Source: an uncultured Clostridia bacterium
Lineage (GTDB): Bacteria > Bacillota > Clostridia > UBA1381
Reading direction: 5' to 3'
NCBI GenBank assembly: GCA_934489015.1
Contig: CAKSSN010000011.1
Location: forward strand, 31,078 to 95,077
Length of the DNA: 64,000 nt
Shown here: in pieces, positions 1 through 8,918 of the stretch
Position numbering within the stretch: the first letter of the stretch is position 1
Layout of the letters: every line of letters starts with the position of its first letter
Made by a program: the position numbers and the translations under genes
The notes under the pieces: model-generated
The model's database searches: none
What the model saw: the letters and a program-made list of their open reading frames with translations, nothing else
What the model was told of the DNA's origin: nothing

Positions 1-351
1 CATTGCCTGCGGCGGATGTTTTTTTTCAAGAAGCTTTTTGCTGTCTATTCCGCTACCCAAAAAGTTAAAAATCGCGGTAAGCGTTTCGGCTGTAAACGAC
101 AGGTTTAAAAATTCAAAATGGCTGTTGTCGCAGCTTTTATAGTCGTGAACGTCAAAATCACGTATAAATAAAAGATTTCCCTTTGAAAGCTTTTGCTGCT
201 CGGAGTTTATTATATGGATAATGTTATCCGAAAGCGCAAGAAATATTTCATAATAATTATGACAGTGCGGACGGAAATATTCCGTTTCGCTTTTTACGTA
301 TCTTATGCGAAAGCCTGTGTTTAAATCTACATGGTATTTCGCGTCTAACAT
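1..351 (-). CDS. AraC-family regulator, N-terminal sensor domain (partial, runs off window)
   Basis: Reading leftward from the ATG at 351, the frame stays open for 117 codons to the window edge. Around residues 26-37 is the segment FRPHCHNYYEIF, followed by a GNLLFIRDFDVHDY segment. Both are typical of the cupin-like sugar-binding arm of AraC/XylS regulators. The DNA-binding C-terminus lies outside the window. The gene is divergent from the GH38 gene across 234 bp, so it may control the glycan locus, possibly with the second AraC protein at 3751. The ribosome site (GGAAG) is weak. The family call is fairly sure; the ligand is unknown. Confidence 0.75.
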   Translation of the reverse strand, partial: MLDAKYHVDLNTGFRIRYVKSETEYFRPHCHNYYEIFLALSDNIIHIINSEQQKLSKGNLLFIRDFDVHDYKSCDNSHFEFLNLSFTAETLTAIFNFLGSGIDSKKLLEKKHPPQAM

Positions 352-585
352 TTTTACTTCCGTTGTAAACACTCCTTTTGTGATATGTGATAGGTTTTTT
401 ATGCTTCAAGCTGTTTAAGACGGTGATATGCGCCGCTTAATTTTTCTATTATCAAATATCACAATAACATAAGTTTGGTATCATGTCAATGGTAGAAATA
501 AATTTTTGTATGATATACAATAAATTCATCAAAATTAAACAGAAGCATATGTAAAAATTTTTTACAATCGTGAAAGGAGAAACAG

Positions 586-3573
586 ATGTCTGAAGCAAAA
601 AATTTTATTTTTGAAAAAATCGGGATAATGCTCACAAAGCTGTCCGAGCTTAAGCAGCAGAAGCTTACGGAGCTTGAGTTTGAGTACGTGGAGTGTGACT
701 ATAAAAGCTCAATAACGCCTCCGGATAAAAGCGCGGCATGGAAAAAGTTTAACGAGGGCGATCGCCTGTCAGGCGTGGACGATCACTTCTGGCTTCATTT
801 TTCGTTTGACGCGGTAGAGCCGCAGGAGAATAAGGAGCTTATCTTTACACTTAAAACAGGCAGAGAAGGTCAGTGGGATGCCAGAAATCCGCAGGGCATC
901 GTATATATAGACGGCAAGGCTTATCAGGCTCTTGATACAAATCATACATGGTTTGCTCTGGAGTTTGGAAGAAGCTATGACTTTTATATTTATTTTTATA
1001 CCGGAATGGAGGGCGGCTATTTTGATATGCTGCCGGAGCTTTCGCTGCGCGACATACCGCTTTACAGCCTTTACTATGATATTTCCGTGCCGTATGAAGC
1101 TATGAAGGTACTTGACCGCGACAGCTATGACTACATAAAAATCAGGGACGCACTTAATAAAACGGTTTTCAGACTTGATTTAAGACACGTTTATTCTGAA
1201 GAGTTTTACAAGAGCATTGACGAGGCGGCAAAATATATAAGAGAAGAGTTTTACGGAAAGGTATGCGGCGAAAGCGACGCGACCGTAAGCTGCATAGGAC
1301 ATACGCATATAGACGTTGCGTGGCTCTGGACTGTTCGTCAGACGAGAGAAAAGGCAGAGAGAAGCTTTTCAACTGTTTTGAATTTAATGCGCAGATACCC
1401 CGAATATAAATTCATGTCAAGTCAGCCGCAGCTTTATCAGCACGTAAAGGAAGCAAACCCGGCGCTTTATGAGGAAATAAAGGAGCGCGTGCGCGAGGGC
1501 AGGTGGGAAGTTGAGGGTGCAATGTGGCTTGAAGCGGACTGTAACCTTATCAGCGGCGAGAGCATGGTACGTCAGATTTTGTACGGAAAGCGTTTTATGA
1601 AAGAGGAATTCGGCGTTGACAGCCGTATTTTATGGTTGCCGGATGTGTTCGGCTACAGCGCTGCGCTTCCGCAGATACTTCAAAAAAGCGGTGTTGACAG
1701 ATTTTTCACCTCAAAAATTTCATGGAATGAATATAATTCAATGCCGCATGATACGTTTATGTGGCGCGGAATTGACGGAACGGAGATTTTCACATCGTTT
1801 ATAGAAACATATGTTGAAATGCTCGAGCCAAAGAGAATACGCGACACATGGGAAACGTATAAGGATAAGTCGCTTACAAATGAAACTCTTGTTACGTTCG
1901 GCTACGGTGACGGCGGCGGCGGCCCGACTGCCGAAATGGTTGAAAATCACAGACGTATTGAAAAGGGAATACCGGGAATACCGAAAACCGTTATCAAAAA
2001 GGCCGGAGATTTCTTCAATGACATAGAAAAGGATTTTAAGAAAAATACGGCGGAGCTGCGCGTTTTGCCGAAATGGGACGGCGAGCTTTATCTTGAAATG
2101 CACAGAGGTACATATACCTCAATTGCCAAAAACAAGAGAAATAACAGAAAGAGCGAGCTTGCATATCAGATGGCAGAAACTCTTTCGGTGCTTGACATGG
2201 CGCTTTTCGGCGGTGAGTATCATTCCGATAAAATGCATAAAAATCAGGTTAATATCCTGCTCAATCAGTTCCATGATATAATTCCGGGCTCGTCTATAAA
2301 AGAGGTTTACGATGTGACCGATGAAGAATATGCGCGTATTCTCGGAGAGGGCAGAGAGATTATTGACGAAAAGATAAATGCTGTAAAGAAAAATATTAAA
2401 ACAGACGGCGGACTTTTCGTTTATAATCCGTCACCGTTTGCTGTCAGCGCTTCGGCTGAGCATGACGGAAAGCGTTATATGTGCGAAAATATCCCGGCGC
2501 ACGGCTATAAGGTAATCGCGCCTGTTGAGGAGAAAAAGATAAATGTAACGGAAAAGTCAATAGAAAACGACGTTATAAAGGTTACGTTTGATGAAAACTA
2601 TGAAATTTGCTCCGTTTATGACAAGACGGAAAACAGAGAGATTATTTCCGCCGGACAGACGGCTAACAGGCTTGAGGTTTATGAGGATTATCCGCGCGGC
2701 TATGACGCTTGGGAAATAACAAACTATTATAAGGATAAAATGTGGAGCATCAGCGCGGCAGACAGCGTGCAAAAGCTTGAAAACGGAATAAGAATTAAGA
2801 GAAGCTATCAAAAATCAACCGTTGTTCAGGACATTTTGCTTTATGAGGGCTCAAAGAGAATTGATTTTGTCACAGAGATTGACTGGCATGAGGATCATGT
2901 TCTTTTAAAGACGCTTTTCCCGGTTGACATTCATTCAAGCCGCGCAACATATGATATTCAGTTCGGAAATATCGAGCGCCCGACGCATTACAACACCTCG
3001 TGGGATGAGGCTAAATTTGAAGTGTGCGGTCACAAGTGGGCGGATTTGTCGGAGGGCGGCTACGGAGTCAGTCTTATGAACGATTGCAAATACGGCTACG
3101 GAATTTATGAAAATGTTATGAGTCTTTCACTTTTAAAGGCCGCAACATATCCAAATCCGGAGGCTGATCGCGGCATAAATAAATTTACATATTCACTTTA
3201 TCCGCATACGGGTAATTTTGCGGAGGGCGGAGTTGTACAGGAAGCATATGCGCTTAATATGCCGCTTGAGGTAAGCCCTATAGAAAAAGCGGACGGAGCT
3301 ATGCCGGAGGAATATGCGCTTGCCAAGCTGAATTCGGACCATGCAGCTCTTGAAACGATTAAAAAGGCTGAGGACGATAAATCCGTAATATTCAGACTTT
3401 ATGAGTTTGCAAACAAGAAAGGGCTTGTCGAGCTTGAAATAGGGTTTGACTTTAAGGAGCTTTATCTTTGTGACCTTATGGAAAACAATATTAAAAAGCT
3501 TGACCATGACGGAAATAAGGTAACAATTCCTGTTTCAAATTATGAAATTATAACAGTTAAGGCTGTTAGATAA
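586..3573 (+). CDS. Alpha-mannosidase, glycoside hydrolase family 38
   Basis: This 995-residue protein is a retaining alpha-mannosidase of family GH38, which removes alpha-linked mannose from oligosaccharides. It has no signal peptide, so it probably acts in the cytoplasm on imported fragments. The N-terminal 230 residues are a beta-rich/helical lead domain. The catalytic domain begins at the zinc-site motif GHTHIDVAW (238-246). The likely nucleophile is D353 in WLPDVFGY. HDIIPGSS follows the helical middle domain and the rest is the usual beta-sandwich C-terminus. Length is normal for the family. The start has a good ribosome site (AAAGGAGA). It is the first gene of the rightward locus and ends at a strong terminator, so it is a separate transcription unit. 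No convincing promoter was found in the 234-bp upstream gap, which holds a TTGTAT-N3-ATACAA inverted repeat at 506-520. Confidence 0.93.
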   Translation: MSEAKNFIFEKIGIMLTKLSELKQQKLTELEFEYVECDYKSSITPPDKSAAWKKFNEGDRLSGVDDHFWLHFSFDAVEPQENKELIFTLKTGREGQWDARNPQGIVYIDGKAYQALDTNHTWFALEFGRSYDFYIYFYTGMEGGYFDMLPELSLRDIPLYSLYYDISVPYEAMKVLDRDSYDYIKIRDALNKTVFRLDLRHVYSEEFYKSIDEAAKYIREEFYGKVCGESDATVSCIGHTHIDVAWLWTVRQTREKAERSFSTVLNLMRRYPEYKFMSSQPQLYQHVKEANPALYEEIKERVREGRWEVEGAMWLEADCNLISGESMVRQILYGKRFMKEEFGVDSRILWLPDVFGYSAALPQILQKSGVDRFFTSKISWNEYNSMPHDTFMWRGIDGTEIFTSFIETYVEMLEPKRIRDTWETYKDKSLTNETLVTFGYGDGGGGPTAEMVENHRRIEKGIPGIPKTVIKKAGDFFNDIEKDFKKNTAELRVLPKWDGELYLEMHRGTYTSIAKNKRNNRKSELAYQMAETLSVLDMALFGGEYHSDKMHKNQVNILLNQFHDIIPGSSIKEVYDVTDEEYARILGEGREIIDEKINAVKKNIKTDGGLFVYNPSPFAVSASAEHDGKRYMCENIPAHGYKVIAPVEEKKINVTEKSIENDVIKVTFDENYEICSVYDKTENREIISAGQTANRLEVYEDYPRGYDAWEITNYYKDKMWSISAADSVQKLENGIRIKRSYQKSTVVQDILLYEGSKRIDFVTEIDWHEDHVLLKTLFPVDIHSSRATYDIQFGNIERPTHYNTSWDEAKFEVCGHKWADLSEGGYGVSLMNDCKYGYGIYENVMSLSLLKAATYPNPEADRGINKFTYSLYPHTGNFAEGGVVQEAYALNMPLEVSPIEKADGAMPEEYALAKLNSDHAALETIKKAEDDKSVIFRLYEFANKKGLVELEIGFDFKELYLCDLMENNIKKLDHDGNKVTIPVSNYEIITVKAVR

Positions 3574-3586
3574 AGAGCTTGTTTGG

Positions 3587-3613
3587 AGAGGGGCGAAATT
3601 CGCCCCTCTTTTG
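3587..3613 (+). terminator. Rho-independent terminator after the GH38 gene
   Basis: A 9-bp GC-rich stem (AGAGGGGCG / CGCCCCTCT) is followed by a short T run, 14 bp after the GH38 stop codon. Confidence 0.85.
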
Positions 3614-3639
3614 TGTTTCGGGGAAAAACAGCAGCGTGA

Positions 3640-3686
3640 TTTTGAAAATTGTATTATATTAACGCCTTTATTTTGAAAATTGTATT
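3640..3686 (+). promoter_or_regulatory. Tandem operator-like repeats before the AraC gene
   Basis: The 16-mer TTTTGAAAATTGTATT occurs twice, identically, at 3640-3655 and 3671-3686. The starts are 31 bp apart, about three helical turns. The downstream copy abuts the -35 box at 3686. Related motifs precede the promoters at 6078 and 12097. The arrangement fits binding of an AraC-type activator on one DNA face; the identity of the binder is inferred. Confidence 0.55.
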
Positions 3687-3714
3687 TGACAACGGCGCAA
3701 AGATATGATAAAAT
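3686..3714 (+). promoter_or_regulatory. Sigma-A promoter of the membrane AraC regulator
   Basis: TTGACA (3686-3691) and TAAAAT (3709-3714) are separated by 17 bp. The -35 box touches the second operator-like repeat. Confidence 0.7.
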
Positions 3715-3750
3715 ATTTATTATATTTAGCTTAGGGGAGTGAGACGGGTA

Positions 3751-5997
3751 ATGAAATTCAGCAGGTTTATACGCGAAAAAAGCTATCTGCGCGGACTGAT
3801 ATATTCATACTGCGCAGTTATTCTTGTTTTGTTTTTAATATATTTTACCACTTATTCCGTTATGCTCAGCGCTGTTGAAAGGGAGCAGGAAAGCAGCAGT
3901 ATTCATCTTATAGAAAATGCGCGCGATAATGTTGACAATGAAATTTCAATGATAACCCAGCTTGCAAATTTTATTGCCTCTAACGATAAAATGCTCAAAA
4001 GCTTTTCGTCAAAAAATCCGAGTGAGTTTATTTACGAGGATTATGAGGATATGGTGTTTTTAAAAAATGTTAAAATAACGTCGGAGGTTATAGACGAGAT
4101 TTATATTTATAACAAAAACCGCGACAAAATTATTTCGTCGCTTACAACGGTGCCGCTGAGGGATTTTTATGACGCAAAACATTCCTCCTCCGGCTACAGC
4201 TTTGAGGAGTGGAAGGAGCTTCTTGACGGTGCCGAATCGCGCCTGCTCACGCAGCTGCCGCGAAGCGGCAATTCGGCGGATATGGGCGACAGCTCAAATT
4301 ACATAGCCTATGTTCAGCCGCTTCCTATTTCCGCCGGCAAGGAAAAGGATATAAAGCTTGTGATTTTAATTAATGCGGCGCGGCTTACCGAGCGCACGGG
4401 AATGGTCGGCGTTAATAACGGAGGTCAGTTTGCCGTACTCGACAAGGACGGCAAAGCGCTTGTTTCTGTCGGCGGTCTTGTTGATAAGGATAATGCAGAC
4501 GAGCTTGAGAGCGGAATTATAAAAATCGACAAAAAGAAATATTCCGTAAATACAATAAAGTCAAACGTTGTTTCGTGGAAATATGTGATGATTACTCCGT
4601 GCGAAACATACATGGATAAGGTGCATATCGTAAAGACGGTTGCAATTGTGTGTATGCTGCTTTATATAGCGGTCGGCTGCGTTATGGTGTATATTTTCTC
4701 GCGCAAAAACTATCGTCCGCTCGAAGAGATTATAAAAACGCTCAACATTAAGCCCGACGGCAAGGGAGCAAACGAGTTCGGCGTTATAAAGAAAAATATC
4801 CAGGATATGCAGAAAGAATATAATCAGCTGCTTTTGGACAGCAGCAAGGGTCAAAGGCAGCGCTGCGAAAGCTATTATAAAAGTGTGCTTGAGGGCAGGG
4901 ACAGCGCGGAGGCTCTGTTTAACCCAAAGACTATGAAAAAGTATGATTTTGAGCCGATAAGCGACAGCTTTGCGGTTTTGCTTGTTAAAATAGAAAACCT
5001 CTCCGAGCTTAGTGAAATGATGAGTATGCGGCTCGATACGGCGCAGTTTGCTCTTTCAAACGTTATCTGCGAGCTGATGGACGGCAAGGGAATAAAGTGC
5101 TATACAACAACTGCGGAGGGCGGCGCGCTTGCGGCTATAATAAATTTCCCTGAGGGCATGGAGTCGGTTATCTCTCCGGTAAGTGAGGTTATAAAGGATT
5201 TTTCGGAATTTTTCAAATATAATTATGATATGACGCTTTATATCGGCATAAGCTCCGTTTCGGAGTCAGTATACGATATAGAAAGTTGCTATTATGAAGC
5301 GCTTCAGGCTATGAAATACAGAATTGTTGCCGGCAGCGGCGCGGTTGTGTTCTATTCGGATATTGAGGATAAGCGAATGGATTATGTGTATACATCGGAA
5401 AATGAGCGCGAAATAACCGCAGCGGTCAGCGGCGGAGATTATAAGCGTGCCGAAAAGGTTATAGATTATTTGTTTGACACAAATGTTTTCAGCAGGCAAT
5501 ATTCGGCAAGAGCGGTTCAGGCGTTTATATTTGAGCTTGAGCGGACGCTGATAAAAATTATCCCGCAATCGCTTATAATTAACGTAACAGAGCTTGATAA
5601 AACGGCGGAGGAGATAAAGGCGCGTCTTCTTGAGAGCGTGGAGGAATACTGTACGGCACACAGCAAAACAGGGCAGCAGAATATAGGCGACAGTATAACT
5701 GCGTATATAAACGAAAATTATTCAAATCCCGATTTGTCGGTTAATATGCTCGGAGATAAATTCGGTCTTTCGCCGTCTTATCTTTCGAAGCTGTTTCGCG
5801 AGCAGACGGGTGAGGGACTTCTCGGATATATTTATGAGGCTAAAATGAAGTACGCCGAAGAGCTTCTTGCAAAGGGAGTAAGCATTGAAAAAACTGCCGA
5901 AGCAGTCGGATATACAAACGGCAGCTCATTTGCAAGAGCGTATAAAAAGCTCAGAGGAATAACGCCTAAGCAGTTTAAAAGAGGCGATAATCAGTAG
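3751..5997 (+). CDS. Membrane-anchored AraC-family transcriptional regulator
   Basis: This 748-residue one-component regulator has an extracytoplasmic sensor. A first membrane segment (about 14-36) is followed by an outer sensor region to about residue 290 and a second membrane segment (about 295-318). A cytoplasmic linker then leads to a C-terminal double helix-turn-helix of AraC type (about 645-748), with the hallmark end AVGYTNGSSFARAYKKLRGITPKQF. This layout is common among Gram-positive glycan-locus activators. ATG 3751 was chosen because the GTG at 3739 lies inside the AGGGGAG ribosome site. It sits between two hydrolase/surface genes and probably activates the locus. Operator-like repeats before its own gene suggest autoregulation. 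Confidence 0.88.
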   Translation: MKFSRFIREKSYLRGLIYSYCAVILVLFLIYFTTYSVMLSAVEREQESSSIHLIENARDNVDNEISMITQLANFIASNDKMLKSFSSKNPSEFIYEDYEDMVFLKNVKITSEVIDEIYIYNKNRDKIISSLTTVPLRDFYDAKHSSSGYSFEEWKELLDGAESRLLTQLPRSGNSADMGDSSNYIAYVQPLPISAGKEKDIKLVILINAARLTERTGMVGVNNGGQFAVLDKDGKALVSVGGLVDKDNADELESGIIKIDKKKYSVNTIKSNVVSWKYVMITPCETYMDKVHIVKTVAIVCMLLYIAVGCVMVYIFSRKNYRPLEEIIKTLNIKPDGKGANEFGVIKKNIQDMQKEYNQLLLDSSKGQRQRCESYYKSVLEGRDSAEALFNPKTMKKYDFEPISDSFAVLLVKIENLSELSEMMSMRLDTAQFALSNVICELMDGKGIKCYTTTAEGGALAAIINFPEGMESVISPVSEVIKDFSEFFKYNYDMTLYIGISSVSESVYDIESCYYEALQAMKYRIVAGSGAVVFYSDIEDKRMDYVYTSENEREITAAVSGGDYKRAEKVIDYLFDTNVFSRQYSARAVQAFIFELERTLIKIIPQSLIINVTELDKTAEEIKARLLESVEEYCTAHSKTGQQNIGDSITAYINENYSNPDLSVNMLGDKFGLSPSYLSKLFREQTGEGLLGYIYEAKMKYAEELLAKGVSIEKTAEAVGYTNGSSFARAYKKLRGITPKQFKRGDNQ

Positions 5998-6000
5998 CTT

Positions 6001-6077
6001 TTTTGGAAATTGTATGTTTTTTTAGAAAAAGACAAGGGCTTGTTTTGCAAAGTGTAAGATATTTTGCAAACTGGCTC
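6001..6077 (+). promoter_or_regulatory. Three operator-like motifs upstream of the first SLH gene
   Basis: TTTTGGAAATTGTATG (6001-6016), TTTTGCAAAGTGTAAG (6043-6058) and TTTTGCAAACTGGCTC (6062-6077) match the repeat found before the AraC gene. The last one directly abuts the candidate -35 at 6078. Spacings between starts are 42 and 19 bp. Confidence 0.5.
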
Positions 6078-6106
6078 TTGCTTTTTTTGCTGAAAAATAT
6101 TATCAT
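6078..6106 (+). promoter_or_regulatory. Candidate promoter of the SLH / GH36 / acyltransferase genes
   Basis: TTGCTT (6078-6083), 17 bp, TATCAT (6101-6106). The boxes are weak, as expected for a promoter that needs an activator bound next to the -35. Confidence 0.5.
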
Positions 6107-6170
6107 GTATTTATAAAATAAAATCAGGGCATTTGTTTGCCGGCAAAAAAATTGTTAGGAGATACAGTAA

Positions 6171-8906
6171 ATGAAAAAAGTAATCAGTATCATTCTTGCG
6201 TTATGTATGCTTGAGAGTGCGGCGGTATACGCTGCACAGGAAAAAGAGGATATGTGTCAGGCGGAAATTATTCTTGACGGTATGGGTGTAACCGACGGCT
6301 CGCTCGGCGGGGATAAGCTTCTTACAAGAGCCGAATTTACGGGTCTTGCCGTAAGAGCTTTGAAAAGCCACACGGCATCTGCCGACTTTCCGTACACGGA
6401 CGTTTCTGCCGATAATCCGTATATAAGCGAAATTGCTGCCGCATATTCGCTCGGAGCATTGTCGGCGGCGGATAAATTCTGCCCCGATGACAAAATCACA
6501 TATGAGCAGGCGGCAAAAATTCTGATTTGCTTTCTCGGCTATGACTATTCGGCGCAGCCGGGCGGCTTCCCGTCGGGATATGTTTCGTGCGCACAGACTC
6601 TTGGGCTTTTTGACGGTCTTACATATCGCATAGGTGCAGCGGTTTCGGGCGCAGAAGGCGCGACGATGATAAGAAACGCAATGGAGTCTTATTACATTAA
6701 AACCTCCGCCGACGGAAAAAGCTTTGAAAAGAGCGATAACAGATACATGAATGAGTATCTTGACATATATAAGGAAAAGGGCGTTGTAACTTCTGACGGA
6801 ATAATCGACCTTGACGGCGCGGGCACGCCCGGCGATGAAATAAAAATTGACGGAGAGAGCTTTTTGCCGGGAAAATCAAATATCGGTGAATATCTCGGTG
6901 AGGAGGTAATATTTTATTACAGACTCCCCGATGACGATCAGATAGGCGAGGTGCTTTATGCGGAGAGCGCCGGAATGAATAAGGTATACAATGTTTTAAG
7001 CGAGGATATTTTGCCGTCAACAACCGTAAAGCAGTTTGCCTATGAGGAAAAGGGCAAGACAAAAACCATGTCAATTGCGTCCGATGTTAAGGTTGTTTAC
7101 AACGGCAAGGCGGAGTTTTCATACACAAAGGATATGCTTATGCCGAAAGAGGGCTGTGTAAAGCTTATCGACAGTAACTCCGATAAGACTGCGGACGTTA
7201 TAATTTCTTATGATTACAGCATAGGTGTTGTTAATAATTATAACAGCGCGTCGGAGAGCATTGTTTTAAAATATTCTCAAAAATCGGTTTCGCTTGATGA
7301 TTACGATGATGTTTATATAAGAAAGGGCGGCGTAAAAATAAGCGCCTCAGAGCTTTCGGAGTGGGATGTTCTGAACATATGCGAAAACGGGAAATTCATA
7401 ATGATAGACGTTTCGGCGCAGCCGGTTTCGGGTACGATAAAGAGCGTGTCTTTAAGCGATGATGATAAAACAATAACCATTGATAATTCTCCCGTAAAGG
7501 TGTCTGAAAACTACATAGCGCAGTCGGGCGAGCTTAAGGCAGGGGAAAAGGGAATATTCCATACAAATATTTTCGGGAAAATAGTCTGCGCCGATTACGG
7601 CACGACAAGCCGCAGAAATTATTCGGTTATTTTAAAGGCGTTTATGGACGACGACCTTGACAGCACGGCAAAATTCAAGCTGTTTAAAAAGGATAACACG
7701 AGCGAGGTGGCGCGCGGAGCAAAGCTTATTAAATGCGACGGCGTTTGGAAAAAGGCTGAGGAAGCGGTTAAATACGTAAACAATGCAGGGCTTTATCAGG
7801 TTGTTGTGACGGATTCAAATTCAAGCGGAGAGATAAACTCGATAGATTTTGCGCTTGACATGACAAATGTTTCCGACTATCGCGGCTATGACGATGATAA
7901 TTTTACGCTTGACGTAAATATTGAGGGCGGCGACGGCGTTCGTTTTTACAACAATACGGGAGCGGGATGCCATATCCAAAGCGGCGTTGTATTTTTCAGT
8001 ATTCCTCAGGATAAAACAAATACGGATCTTTACAAAGCGGAGGGGTATAAGCGCGTTTATGATATGGACACAACCATAAAGAATATAAAGTACTATGACC
8101 TTGACCGCTTTAACCGTCCGGGCTGCGTTGTAATTTCGGATTACGATCTTGAAACGCCTCCGGGGCAGGAAAACGTTGACCTTCAGGACGACTGGTATGT
8201 TGTTTCGGATATAAAGGTTACGCTTGACGGCGAGGGCGCGTCGCGCACGAAGCTTTGCGGCTATCATAGGGATAAATATCAGGAATATTATATCTCGGAT
8301 GAGGGCGCGCATAATGTATCAAACTTCTATCTGCCAAACGGCGAGAGAATGTCAAATCCCATACCGAATAACGACCGCACAATGTGGGGCTTTATCGGCC
8401 ACAATTATACGGATATAAGCACGGGCGATATTATGCAGCTCGGCTATGATACCGACGGCGACGTTTCGTATTACAGAATGCTTTGGTCGTCAAAGCTGAT
8501 TGGTACAAAAATCCACGTAAACGAAAGCGGAGCATGGGCAGCGGACGGAAGCGTGACTTTGGTTGATCCGGGTGAATACTACGAAATTAACGAAAATCCC
8601 GGAACGGCGGCAAACCCGAACTTTATGTCAATCGGCTATACAGCCTACGGTGAAATTACGGAAAGCCTTGAAGGCTGGGTAAGATATAAAACAATGTTTG
8701 TAAAGCGTGAGGACGACGGCAGTATTCAGCGTGCAATCGTGCAGCGTGCGATAATGAACGAAAACAGCGTTTATGTTATCACGCTGGGTAAAAACGGCGC
8801 AGTCGTTACAAAAGGCTCGGCAAGCGATATTATTCCGGGTGATAAATGCTTTATTCAGGCGAGGGATAACCATTGCTGGTATATGGCTGTAATTCGCGGA
8901 GAATAA
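6171..8906 (+). CDS. Secreted S-layer-homology domain protein
   Basis: A 911-residue exported protein. Residues 1-22 form a signal peptide ending in VYAAQ. Residues about 28-170 contain SLH-type repeats (for example LLTRAEFTGLAVRAL, then ITYEQAAKILICFLGYD), which hold proteins to the cell-wall polymer. The remaining 740 or so residues are rich in Asp, Gly and beta-strand patterns, and I recognise no catalytic domain. It precedes the GH36-like gene by 12 bp and is probably co-transcribed with it. A surface scaffold or glycan-binding role is inferred from context only. The ATG at 6171 follows a clear AGGAGA ribosome site. Confidence 0.85.
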   Translation: MKKVISIILALCMLESAAVYAAQEKEDMCQAEIILDGMGVTDGSLGGDKLLTRAEFTGLAVRALKSHTASADFPYTDVSADNPYISEIAAAYSLGALSAADKFCPDDKITYEQAAKILICFLGYDYSAQPGGFPSGYVSCAQTLGLFDGLTYRIGAAVSGAEGATMIRNAMESYYIKTSADGKSFEKSDNRYMNEYLDIYKEKGVVTSDGIIDLDGAGTPGDEIKIDGESFLPGKSNIGEYLGEEVIFYYRLPDDDQIGEVLYAESAGMNKVYNVLSEDILPSTTVKQFAYEEKGKTKTMSIASDVKVVYNGKAEFSYTKDMLMPKEGCVKLIDSNSDKTADVIISYDYSIGVVNNYNSASESIVLKYSQKSVSLDDYDDVYIRKGGVKISASELSEWDVLNICENGKFIMIDVSAQPVSGTIKSVSLSDDDKTITIDNSPVKVSENYIAQSGELKAGEKGIFHTNIFGKIVCADYGTTSRRNYSVILKAFMDDDLDSTAKFKLFKKDNTSEVARGAKLIKCDGVWKKAEEAVKYVNNAGLYQVVVTDSNSSGEINSIDFALDMTNVSDYRGYDDDNFTLDVNIEGGDGVRFYNNTGAGCHIQSGVVFFSIPQDKTNTDLYKAEGYKRVYDMDTTIKNIKYYDLDRFNRPGCVVISDYDLETPPGQENVDLQDDWYVVSDIKVTLDGEGASRTKLCGYHRDKYQEYYISDEGAHNVSNFYLPNGERMSNPIPNNDRTMWGFIGHNYTDISTGDIMQLGYDTDGDVSYYRMLWSSKLIGTKIHVNESGAWAADGSVTLVDPGEYYEINENPGTAANPNFMSIGYTAYGEITESLEGWVRYKTMFVKREDDGSIQRAIVQRAIMNENSVYVITLGKNGAVVTKGSASDIIPGDKCFIQARDNHCWYMAVIRGE

Positions 8907-8918
8907 CGGAGGTGCAAA

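Noticed and set aside
506..520. Inverted repeat TTGTAT-N3-ATACAA as an operator for the GH38 gene
   Set aside because: Six-base AT-rich arms are expected by chance in this sequence and it does not match the motif found at the other promoters.
3739..3750. GTG start four codons upstream for the membrane AraC regulator
   Set aside because: The GTG is inside the AGGGGAG ribosome site, so the ATG at 3751 is the better start.
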